Notes under the pieces: model-generated
The model's database searches: none
What the model was told of the DNA's origin: nothing
Seen by the model: only the letters and a program-made list of their open reading frames with translations
Assembly (NCBI RefSeq): GCF_932526225.1
Contig: NC_064039.1
Span: 15,208,139 to 15,272,138, forward strand
DNA: 64,000 nt
Reading direction: 5' to 3'
Origin: Nematostella vectensis
Lineage: Eukaryota > Cnidaria > Anthozoa > Actiniaria > Edwardsiidae
In this document: in pieces, positions 1-10,033 of the stretch
Layout: each line of letters begins with the position of its first letter
How positions within the stretch are numbered: position 1 is the first letter of the stretch
Made by a program: the position numbers and the translations under genes

Positions 1-71
1 TTAAAGGTTTAATTATTTAATTGAGGTAGCAAGCATGGTATACTGATGTTGTGTTTTTTTTTCTATTTCAG

Positions 72-158
72 GAGTATCTGGACATCCTCCCAAACACTTC
101 CAATGAAACGTTATTTATTCAAGACGATTTTATTACAAAACAGGAAACTGTCGTTTGA
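72..158 (+). CDS. terminal exon of an unidentified gene (partial)
   Basis: A pyrimidine-rich acceptor ending in CAG at 69-71 is followed by 28 codons and a TGA at 156-158; the upstream exons lie outside the window. The tail begins EYLDILPN and is otherwise acidic and Thr/Asn-rich. A tyrosine in a YLD(I/L) setting is common in the cytoplasmic tails of receptor tyrosine kinases, so a receptor tail is one possibility, but this is weak. A second frame of the same exon is open to about 203, so the frame is not certain. An AATAAA at 612-617 fits a 3' UTR of about 450 bp. Confidence 0.4.
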   Translation, partial: EYLDILPNTSNETLFIQDDFITKQETVV

Positions 159-611
159 TTTAAAAAGCCGAATTGAAATAGAAATCAGAGGAAAAGCTAT
201 GTAAATAATGTGAATTTGTGTACATAAATGGTCTTAAGTAATTGTGTTTGCTCACATTGCAAGCATTATTGCTTTTTTAATGTGTAATGTTTAGGCTAGT
301 GTACAAACGATAACGGAAAAGGCGGTAGCAGGATTATGTGAAACAGCTAGTACGTGCTCTATGGCACACTCGACGGTCTTGGTTTGTCTTATACGGTCTT
401 GGCTCGGTGTTTTATTTTAAATGATTTCTCGTGAAAGCATACTGTTATATTAACTTAAACTATTATTCTAGTTATGTAGAAAGAAGAGGCAGGGCTATAG
501 ATATATGTAAATATTGTACAGTTGGCTGTACTCCAAATTGTCGTATTTAGTGATTCCCTGGCTGATGCGCCGCAAAGGAGCTGAAACGAATTTTGATATC
601 TCATGAAATGA

Positions 612-617
612 AATAAA
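612..617 (+). promoter_or_regulatory. poly(A) signal of the first gene
   Basis: A canonical AATAAA lies about 450 bp after the TGA at 156-158 on the same strand. It is the first good signal downstream of that stop. Confidence 0.4.
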
Positions 618-2938
618 GCAAAGTGCATTTAAGAGCTAAACAGAACGAAATATTCAATTATAAACCAAGAGAAGGTTATTAAAATTAATTTATTGTTCGC
701 ATTAATATTTTTTATTTCATTGCATTGCATAAGAGACTGTGTTGGTCTCCGGGGTTACGTATAGCGTTAACAGCATTTTTCTTCGAAGACGTTCCATTCT
801 AGACACGCTCTAAAGAGGCACTATCCCTTCAAAAAACAATTGTTTGAAATAAAAATGAAGAAGTAGAATTGCACTATTATATTATATATTTTGTTAATGA
901 TTACATTAGTAGATAACACCCCTGCCCCATGAGCTTATATCCGAACAAATTTCTCGCACATCAGAACAGAATAATATTCTCTCACTTTGAAGTCTTAGTT
1001 CAATCTTGTAATATCGAATCGAAGCCTCTTGCTAAGATCGAGAGTTCAATGAGAATGCAACGGAGCAGGTGACCCGTCCAAGTAAGTAATAATTCTGTGA
1101 CAGAGATGGATACAGAATATAGTGTGTGCATGGAACGCGCATGTCATAATCAAGCAATGCCACTGACATCGGTGGTATAGACATAAGCAGACATGAAAAC
1201 GAACCTTTTTTATTTGTTTGTGTACGAACTACTACACTCTTTCTTTATAAGAACGGCTAATTTTCTGTTGACTGAGTCGTTTTTATTTTTTTACTTATTT
1301 TAAGGCTTTAAAAGGTTCTTGCGCATATTTTTTAACATCAGTATAAAAAATACACAACAGCTATTGTATATAAGAATTAGGAATGTTATTAGTATTGCCA
1401 ATACGGTGTTTGAAATAACTCTGCTAGTCATACCCATGGGAAAAGTTATTATGTATAGAACATAACAATTACAGCAAATGGGCTTACAAGGACGACGTAA
1501 GACGAATAGTTCACCAGATATTGCCTTTCAATTCAATTTCAACAATAGCTCTATTCTCAGCCGTCGCTGGGCCTCATTAGGGACCTTAAGCAGCCACGAC
1601 GGCAACGTGGACGATTGTAGACGATGACGGCAGAAAACAATGGAATTTGATTCAGAATTCAAAAGCAGCACATAAAAATGCGTTCTGTCTAATACATTTC
1701 AGCCGTTTGCCATCAAACCACGACGTGAAAACTCTAACTTTCATACGGTCAATTGAGGATTCGGACGTTTGCACTGTAAACTCCTCCAACCAGGTTCGCT
1801 CTAAAGAAATAATGTCCTTAGTTTATTTTTATCCGTCTCTTACTAAAATGTTTTGCCTATTCCATTGCAATTAAATTATAATTGATCGCCAAGCGCCAAC
1901 ACATCTTTTTCGATCTCGTTCTGGCCGTGCGTTTTTAGGCCGGAGGCCTGAGCGACGCCTGCCTAAAAACCCGTCCAATTAAGGTCACTAATGCCGGGGG
2001 CATGTATTGCGGGCTTAAAGAAACAAGCTATAAATGGAGCCTAGGTTTTTCGCGACAGTACAGAATCTTTTTGCGATCTCCTTATATTCGGAAAGCGAAA
2101 AATATATTTCTAAATGTGTTTCGATTCATTGTCTCTTTATCATTGTCTGGCTAATGATGATAAGAGGTTTGAACCTAGCACAACCAAGCTCTCAAAGTTT
2201 TAGCAAACTCACTAGTAGTACAACCCTTTCTCCCCACCCCGCGGAGCTCCAGAGTCTTGGAAAACCGGTCTCTTTCATGCGATAAATTAAAGCTTCCGTG
2301 GCGCGGACTTGTGGTCACGGTGGACGAAAACCTAATAGTGCGAATGTGGGAGCGAGAGAGCGGAGAAAATCGATTTGAACATTTGAAGCGAAGAACTAGT
2401 TCGCTTTCGATATTTTTGATATACAAAAATGACATTACGGAAACGGAGGAGGACTAAAGTAAGGAAGATGGAAATAAGAAAAATTGTTATTTTTCGCTTG
2501 TTTTCGGTTTTCGATCTGCTTAACAACTCCGATTGTTATACAAAAAAACTTCGTCTTTGTTTTGATGTCGGCGAATAATGTTTTTACAAAAGAAAAGACA
2601 AGGACCTGAGGTCTGTAAAATTTGATCGGAATGGCTTCGCGGGCTTCCTGTGGTAAATACCAAGTCGTTCTCAGCTCCTCGGACTGGGCGCTCGGCGCAT
2701 CTCCACAGGACCCCCGAGCTACCTTGTTTCTTTTCTGGTGTTTCCTGTGCAAAAGCGACGATGCCTGCGGCTTTGCGGAGGAGTAGAATAAATCCTTACA
2801 GCGAATGAAGTAACAGCAGTTCCCCTGATTTTTTAAAGAGTTTCCCCGTTCTTATTTCTTCTTATTGCACTGATTAACCGGAAATCGGGCCTTGCGCTTG
2901 TCCGCTGAACTCAGGGTCGCTTCCTTCTTGTGAAAACA
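618..2938. other. intergenic region upstream of the P2X gene
   Basis: I see no convincing gene. The short open frames here lack coding character and splice context. The stretch holds AT-rich DNA, a hairpin at 1931-1970 and, around 1235-1400, sequence resembling the ends of the element at 23812-24110 (a CTACACTCTTT...TATAAGA motif). The P2X promoter and 5' UTR should lie in the last few hundred bases; I see no TATA box at a useful distance. Confidence 0.4.
1931..1970. repeat. short perfect hairpin
   Basis: GTTTTTAGGC at 1931-1940 is mirrored by GCCTAAAAAC at 1961-1970. An inner AGGC/GCCT pair extends the stem, leaving a 3-nt bulge and a loop of about 9 nt. It lies between genes with no obvious coding context. 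Confidence 0.6.
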
Positions 2939-5900
2939 ATGTCATTGCTACACTATATAACCTACAAACTTGTAGTTATAAGAGATAAACGGCTGGGAAC
3001 GATTTATTACACCTTTGTAGCGGCTATTATCCTCTTCACACTTGTTGAAATATTCGTATTCAAGGGATATTTAGAGGTATGGTAAAAACAAAAGGTGACC
3101 ATTCATGCAAAGAGGGACATACAACTCCTGGTTTATTGCTGGTCAGCTGATGTCAATCATCTTTCTTTGTAGTATGACACCTCGCCAGAAGGGACTATGC
3201 GCATTCTTGTCTCTGACCCCAAGGATGATAATGACAACCATCCAGTAATTAAAACTCATGTACCGTCATATTGCTGCAAAGGTAAGCACACAGGAAATGC
3301 TTAAAATGAAAAACAAAAGTCTATATATATATATATATATTTTTTACTTTCAGAATAGCATACCTGTCAACTCTCCCGCATTAGGTGGGAGTCTCAAGAT
3401 TTTGCACCCCTTTTCCCGCTCTCCTGTGTTGAGCACCAAATCTCCTGCTTTTTAGCAATTTTTTCGCTTCTGAAAAATTATTCTTTAGAAAATCGTCATT
3501 TTGCCTATTTTCTATTAAAATATTTGAAACATCAATTCCCTTGTGTAGCGCAATTGATTTAACACCCTCGTGAGATCTATAAGTGGATTTGTTCGTGAGA
3601 GCTTTCTATATGGCAAACGCCTGCAAGGTTAAACCCACCCCTCCCTAACAAAAAATGAATATACCCCACCCCTCCCCCCAAAAAATTCTCAAGCCTTGAG
3701 ATTTTCGGAGGTTGACAGGTATGGAATAGCCCATTTCCGCTATTGCTAGGCAAACACAGATTGGTGCCGAAATAAGGCTCTACAAGGCTGGAATATGGTT
3801 CCTTCAGATTGTTTGTTAGATTTTTCATACTCAGCTTTGTACTCTACAGAACAAGCCAAAGCAACTATATTCCTTCCCACCATTTTGAACTTTGCTTTCA
3901 TTCCTTAAGTCTGCGCATGCCAAGTAATAGCACAAATGGGCTATCTATATTTTACAAATACACTCTACAGTAACTACTGTTCCTAGAAGTAGTAACATAT
4001 TGGCCAAAAGCCAACATATTTTTTTATACAGGTTATACATGTCAGTGATGGTGACTGGGCCGTAATGGACAGAAATTCTCTTTGTAATGGAGAGAAAACT
4101 GGGGGGGGCACAGCCACTGGTCATTTTCTTTTAATTTTAGAAGAAATTCTGGAGATAATGGGCCTCATTGGCTAAAGGCATTAGAAGGGGGATATAACTT
4201 AAAAAAAGGTTTCAGTGTTCCAGAGCCTCTTAAAACTTTCATACAAAAAAACAGGGAGTATTCTCAAAACATTGAAATTTGTAGTTACATCGTGGGGGGG
4301 GAGGGCTTTATGGTTTAAGTGATAGGGAAGCTTGTTTGGATATTCGAAATTCCAAAATTTGCTACCCTAAAAATACCATTTCTCCCCATATACTCCCTAG
4401 AAATTTCTGAGGCCCAATTTTGACCCTTAAAATACCCTTCCCCCCTCCCCAAATCTGAGGAGTTACATCCTCCTAAACAGCGGTGTAGCCAGGATTTTTA
4501 ATAGAAGGAGGCCCAAAAGGGACTTTCAAGGCATTTTCTCCTTTATTTTAAATAATGTCTCATACATTTACTGTATTTTTGGCTGCTAGAGGGGGGGGGG
4601 GGGCAGACCCCCTAAGCCACCCCCTGGCTACGCCCCTGCTGAATCTTTTTTACCAAAATGATATCACAAATGAGTCTTTGCTTTTGTAGGTAATGCCAAT
4701 AGAACTTGCAGTTTGTGTGAGTACATTGATGCCCAAGAGCTCTCATGGCCAATAGAATCTCACACTATCAACTTGATGACATTTGGCAAGGACAGATGGC
4801 AAGTCAAGCAAAGAAATGACTCATTTCTTAAACAGGAGTTTGTTAATATAAGGTAGAGAACTCGTTCTTGGCATTTTTTTCTAAGGGCTCTAGGGGGTTG
4901 GATTATTCCAGAATCTTTGCATACTAGTCAGTGGGAATGTCAAGGCTGGGGACAAGAATGTTTTAAACTCAGAAAATTCACCCTCTAAAAAAGAGCCCCT
5001 GAATCAAAGCTAAATTCTAAGTTTTGCAATCACCCAGAATTCAAAGTTTTTTTTACACATTTGGGAATAGTCAATCAAACCTGGAGGATGAAGCATTGGG
5101 GGGGGGGGGGGGACTCCATAAAACTAGACAGGGATTATCGTCCTATTTTTTATGGTTTAAAATTCTACCAACTGCTGTTTTAATGGGAGTCCCCCCACCT
5201 GGGATCGAGGTTATATATTATATATTATAGGTAGGTTAGTTATCTCATTTACAATCTGGCATGCTTGCTGCATGGGATTTCATTTTTTTCGAGTTTCATT
5301 TAAATAGAGAAAAGAAGTACTTCACGGTTAACCCTGAGGAGGTAATGATAAAAGTTGAGCACTCCATTGTGGCCACAAGGTTCACAAGGAAAAGTGGAAA
5401 AGAACAAGTGGCAGCAAGTCAACGGAGCATGAAGGGGTATCTTTATGATGCACAGGGCAAAATAATCCAAAGGTATTAATAATAAGGCATTATTATTATT
5501 ATTATTAATAAATATTAATAATAAGGTATTAATGTTGTTTTTATGTAACTTGTTCATTGGAACTTACCTTAAGTGTCTGTTCTGGCTTCCAACAGGGAAA
5601 GTTAACATATTTCATTTAATAAATCAAGGATTCATCAATAAAGATTAAAAAACACACACACTGAAATGCTCATATATCTCCAAGAATCTAGAACGTTTTG
5701 AGCACTTGAAATTCATTTTTTTTTTTTTGGCAGCATACCGGCTACCAATTTCAAAAAGCCTGGTCTTGGCCAGGCAGACAAGCTTACGGTACAAGAACTT
5801 CTCAATGCGGCAGGGATTGACAGTCTAGAGCAGCCTTCAGATGCCTTGAATGCTAAGGGAAAGTCATTCAGGCGCCACGGGATGGTACTGCATGTTGGGA

Positions 5901-8900
5901 TTTGTTATCATAACACAGAGACAACGTTGATAGGAACTGGGTGAGTATTATATTAAGAGGGCTGTACAGGACCCGAAATGATACCAGGACCCGAAACGAT
6001 CCCAGGACCCGAAATGATCCCCAAAAGTACCACAAATGATCCTGGGACCCGAAATCAACCCCAAGGAATTGCGGTAATGGACAAAGGGAAAGCAGAAGAA
6101 ATACTTGCAATTCTTGAAGCATAATTAAGGGTTAACAGCGACTCAATTTCTAAACAACGTGACTTAAAAATATTAAATTCCAATACAATACTTCTATTTA
6201 TTACATTGCCCGGCGTTAAACACATAAACAGAGTCCAAAACAAATACACAACTCTCAATTGCTACTGAAAGGAATACAGCATAAACATAGCACAGCTTTG
6301 CTCAGACCAACCAAACTCGCGACCTTCCATCACACTCCAAACATTTTGTGGTTCCGACACATGACTCTCATTTCCGGTAAACATCACTCCTAAAAATTAA
6401 TATTCATTTGACAACCAAACATGTATTTCACCACGAAATTCTTGTTTACACGAGCGAATATTTACCGACGCATTATATTTAGGCAGCCGGTTTGGCCGAG
6501 AAGATGGAATGACAAAAGCACACTGAGTAATACACTCGAACAACCCTTCCACCCCAACCCAACACATTTCGCTTCCTATGAAAAGCAGCATGTCCTATCC
6601 TTTCTTTTTGGCTTGTTATGTAAAAATGATTTATCCACACCGTGTTCTTCAAATTACTATCACAGGAATTGTTAGTTGACCCAAATTTCTGACTCAACCA
6701 CTGTATTTCCCCCGCAGTCGTATATTAATATCTTAATACTATAGTTTTAGTTAATGTAAATTTCCTTTTAATAAAACAAATAAAGCTAAATGTTTCATAT
6801 GTTTTTAAAACTGAAAGCCAATCCTTACACATTCCTTTTGTTGTCCATTACTGCAATTCCTTGGGGTTCATTTCGCGGACTCTTGGGATCGTTTCGGGTC
6901 CCGGGATCAGTTGGGGAACTTGAACTTTGGGGATCGTTTCGGGTTCTGGGATCATTTCGGGTCCTGTACAGGGCTAGCGCGCCGGAGACTAGCGATTATG
7001 CAGAGTAACTTGGCCGTGTTTTGTGAGTAAACACAAAGAGTGCGTCACTAGACTCCTAGCTGTCGTTTCTTTGGCGGAAAGTCCCAAAATTTTAGTGCAC
7101 CTGGAGAAGTGCTCATCCGATCTAGAGCTAACCTGACTCCACAAAGGTTTCGCGGCTACGCGTGTGTTTTTATTAGGGACTATGGATGCAAAAGGACAGA
7201 CTGGAACGGAGGCTAGCGTGTTTCAAAACAAGACACACTACTGGACATTTCGTGGTTATCAGAACTCTGTTTTTCATACCCTTGCGTTGTGGGCGCTCTC
7301 TTATTGGCTAGCGACCGAATGCTTATTCAACTGCGAAATGGCTTTCATGTCACTGCATACCTAGTTTCTCTAGAGAAGTCTAGAGAAACCTCAATGCCTC
7401 GGAATTAAATACGAAAAACCGAAAAACCTTGCAAGATTAAAGCCATTTCAGACTAAAGACACACACGACTTGTGTGAGTTCCCCTGGTGACCAGGTCTGG
7501 ATCCTAGCTTATCGTTGTCATGGTTTGATTTATCTCCGCAGGAATATCGAGTACTCATATCACGTGCGTCGCATACCATACGCAGATTACCGCATCAACC
7601 AAGTGATTCCTATCATCGGCGCGGATGATTTTTCTTTCACTGACGATAAAACATTGACAAGGCCAGAAAAAAGGTTGTTTAGAAAGCGCTACGGAATCAA
7701 GATAGAATTTCATCAAAGTGGCAAACTAGGTGAGTCTGAGAGAAATTTCTGAGTGTGTATTCATTTGATACATGTATTTACGATAACCTCGCTTCATATT
7801 TTCATAAAGCTTTAAGCGGGATCTAGACCCCAGCCCCTAGCTAATTAATGAAATAAATGTTGCAAAAATAAATATCCATATTTAGGGAGTAAACACTGAA
7901 TCAGGAAGGTAACATTTCAGGGAAGCTGCTTATAAATCGCTCGTTCTTCCACACTTAGAGTATGCCAGCTCTGCCTGGGATCCATGGTTAAAGAAACACG
8001 TCAAACAGATTGAGAAGGTTCAAAGGAGGGCGGGTCGTTTTGTTAAAAATTGCTGGGATAGGACTCCTGGCACAGTCACAAACATCCTAAACGATTTGGA
8101 GTGGCCCCCTCTCTCTAAAAGGCGCCAGGATGCCAGGCTTACATTATTTTACAAGGCTGTTAACAAAAAATCAGCACTTGAGATACCAGACAATATTGAT
8201 AGACGCACCCGCCAATTATGCAGCTCTCATCCAGATAAATTTATCGAGTTATGTCCAAGAACAGAAGCTTATAAGAACTCGTTTTTCTGTAGGACAATAA
8301 AAGAATGGAACAAGCTGCCCCGCCTTACCCTGGATTCCACTAGTGCAGATATTTTTAGAGAACGAATAAAATAAAATTAAATTAATAAAATTATATTAAT
8401 ACCAATAATGCTGTTTAAACGATTTTTATCTTTTTACTTTATTTCACCTTTTTTTATTCTGCCTTATTATTTTTATTATTATTATTTTTATTATTATTAT
8501 TATTATTTCTATTATTATTATTTTTTTTAGTTAATTAATTAATTAATGTATTTATTTATTTATTTACTTATACAATTAATTTATATCCACAGTGGTAGTA
8601 ACCCCTTTGTGGATTAACAATGTAGATAGATAGATAGATAGATAAACAACGTGACTTAAAAATAGGTAGGTAGATAGATAGATAGGTAGGTAGGTAGGTA
8701 GGTAGGTAGGTAGGTAGGTAGGTAGGTAGGTAGGTAGGTAGGTAGGTAGGTAGGTAGGTAGGTAGGTAGGTAGGTAGGTAGGTAGGTAGGTAGGTAGGTA
8801 GGTAGGTAGGTAGGTAGGTAGGTAGGTAGGTAGGTAGGTAGGTAGGTAGGTAGGTAGCTAGGTAGCTAGGTAGCTAGGTAGGTAGGTAGGTAGGTAGGTA

Positions 8901-9820
8901 GGTAGGTAGGTAGGTAGGTAGGTAGGTAGGTAGGTAGGTAGGTAGGTAGGTAGGTAGGTAGGTAGGTAGGTAGGTAGCTAGGTAGCTAGGTAGCTAGGTA
9001 GGTAGGTAGGTAGGTAGGTAGGTAGGTAGGTAGGTAGGTAGGTAGGTAGGTAGGTAGCTAGGTAGATAGGTAGATAGGTAGATAGATAGATAGGTTAACA
9101 GGGTTCACAGGCTCTCAATTTCAACAGCTGTACATCCGAGTAAATTTTAATTTGCAACCAGTGAAGTGAACAAATTTATCGACAGGCCCGTACCTAAGGG
9201 AGGTGCAGGGGTGCGTTCCCAACCCCCCCCCACCCACCCACCCACAACGGCCGAAAGTCCACTTTCTGTTCTCAATAGACGTCCAGTTTGAAGACTAAAA
9301 AGCGAATTATAGCGTATAAGAAAAAAAAAAAAGTCATTCTAGAAAAAAGAAAAAAAGTCAAACGTTTTTGTTGCCAAATCCGATAATTCACATCCTGTGT
9401 CTGAGATACTGCAACGACATAAAAAACACTTTTTAGTTCTTGCGGAGATTGCCAGATCAGAAAACGTCCCCCCTCCACTTCCTTGAAAATTTAGGTCCAC
9501 TTTTTCGAATATTGTACCCCCCACCCTCCACCCAAAAAAAACCTGGGTAAGGGCTGCAATATTCTGACTTGGAATATATATTTCTATCTTTTACAGGTCG
9601 TTTTTCTTTGCCTGCATTACTCTTGAAGCTGGTGTCTGGAGTGGGCCTGCTCACCCTCACCGCCACCATAGTGGACACAGCCGCCCTCTACCTGCTGCCC
9701 GATAGGTTCCAATACAGGGAATTTGTCTACGAAGAATCCCCGGTAATAGACAAGAGGCGTTGTAAAGGTGGAGAGCAGAGATCAGATGAAACAGCCACTA
9801 AGAGCAAGAAAGAAAGCTGA
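2939..9820 (+). CDS. P2X-type ATP-gated cation channel subunit, seven exons
   Basis: Exons 2939-3076, 3173-3281, 4690-4852, 5308-5472, 5734-5940, 7542-7729 and 9597-9820 join in frame with GT-AG introns to give 397 aa. P2X subunits are trimeric, ATP-gated, non-selective cation channels with two membrane segments. The N-terminus carries the conserved T-x-K site (T8-Y9-K10) and the [11 protein letters not shown] block, then TM1 (about 21-41). The ectodomain ends in a [14 protein letters not shown]-type block. Exon 7 encodes TM2 (about 328-357), with the Gly-rich VSGVG turn and the conserved Asp at 350. Oddities: only five ectodomain cysteines (vertebrate subunits have ten), no clear equivalent of the first-strand lysine pair used for ATP binding, and YREFV (363-367) where the YxxxK stabilising motif is expected. 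The start ATG has A at -3. The family call is firm; channel function and ligand are inferred. Confidence 0.92.
3353..3729. mobile_element. MITE-like element in P2X intron 2
   Basis: Inverted ends CATACCTGTCAAC (from 3359) and GTTGACAGGTATG (to 3723) are flanked by GAATAG on both sides (3353-3358 and 3724-3729), a probable 6-bp target-site duplication. The inside is non-coding, with a C-rich stretch near the right end. A short non-autonomous DNA transposon is the simplest reading. Confidence 0.65.
4478..4641. mobile_element. short inverted-end element with poly-G core, P2X intron 2
   Basis: The left end reads CAGCGGTGTAGCCAGG, and the right end is its approximate reverse complement (CCTGGCTACGCCCCTGCTG). 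A G-run of about 12 lies inside. These ends resemble a type of short repeat I associate with many invertebrate genomes. No clear target-site duplication. Confidence 0.55.
5959..6974. mobile_element. 1.0-kb terminal-inverted-repeat element in P2X intron 5
   Basis: The element runs from TGTACAGGACC (5963) to GGTCCTGTACA (6970), flanked by GGGC on both sides (5959-5962 and 6971-6974), a likely 4-bp target-site duplication. Each arm is about 125 bp and carries several copies of a GGACCCGAAATGATCC-like subterminal motif, ending inward at a GTAATGGACAA / TTGTCCATTAC pair. The middle shows no coding sequence. This looks like a non-autonomous DNA transposon. Confidence 0.75.
7919..8374 (+). mobile_element. 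LINE 3' coding fragment (reverse-transcriptase C-terminal region)
   Basis: An open frame of about 150 codons without a stop encodes the post-polymerase C-terminal segment of a non-LTR retrotransposon. Marks are [20 protein letters not shown], then [12 protein letters not shown], and [14 protein letters not shown] near the end, stopping at TAA. It is 5' truncated, as most LINE copies are, and lies in P2X intron 6. AT-rich simple repeats and a short (TAGA)n run near 8625 follow, like a CR1/L2/Jockey-type 3' tail. The intact frame suggests a fairly young copy. Confidence 0.8.
8620..9095. repeat. (TAGA)n/(GGTA)n microsatellite with ~120-bp superstructure
   Basis: TAGA repeats pass into a GGTA array of about 430 bp. 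Short blocks with GCTA substitutions fall near 8857 and 8977, 120 bp apart, with a related block near 9056, so part of the array was copied as a larger unit. It follows the LINE fragment and probably grew from the LINE's tetranucleotide tail. Confidence 0.9.
9184..9560 (-). repeat. dispersed repeat with C/G-run, copy 1
   Basis: Read on the minus strand, this stretch matches 25110-25395 in several blocks: CTATTGAGAAC, GAAAGTGGA, TTTCGGCCGTTGT, then GTACGGGCCTG at one end, and AAGTGGAC...GTGGAGGG at the other, each with long G-runs. It lies in P2X intron 6 just before exon 7. The family is unknown to me; it is probably a non-autonomous transposon. Confidence 0.6.
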
Positions 9821-9911
9821 ATGGGCTCGATCCATTTTGAGGTTTTAAATGTGGGTGTATTAAAATATCTTCACTTATTACACCAAGGCTACGGTCAAGC
9901 GGACTATATCC

Positions 9912-10033
9912 TACCCTGGGTACCAGAGGCCCCAAGCTTCGCGGCGAAAACGATTTGAGCAAAGCGAACGAGCTCGTTCCCCGAGCTCAAAATGTTTTCA
10001 CCGCAAAGCTTGGAGCCTATGGTACCCAGGGTA
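9912..10033. mobile_element. 122-bp palindromic MITE (TACCCTGG family)
   Basis: The ends TACCCTGGGTACC and GGTACCCAGGGTA start arms of about 50-60 bp that pair with few mismatches (CCAAGCTT, GCGGCGAAAAC and TTTGAGC blocks each have a mirrored partner). It lies in the 3' flank of the P2X gene. The ends resemble those of the palindrome at 23166-23265. Confidence 0.7.

Noticed and set aside
2175-2752. Several overlapping minus-strand frames near 2.2-2.7 kb
   Set aside because: They overlap each other in different frames, have no domain features or splice context, and lie in the probable P2X upstream region.
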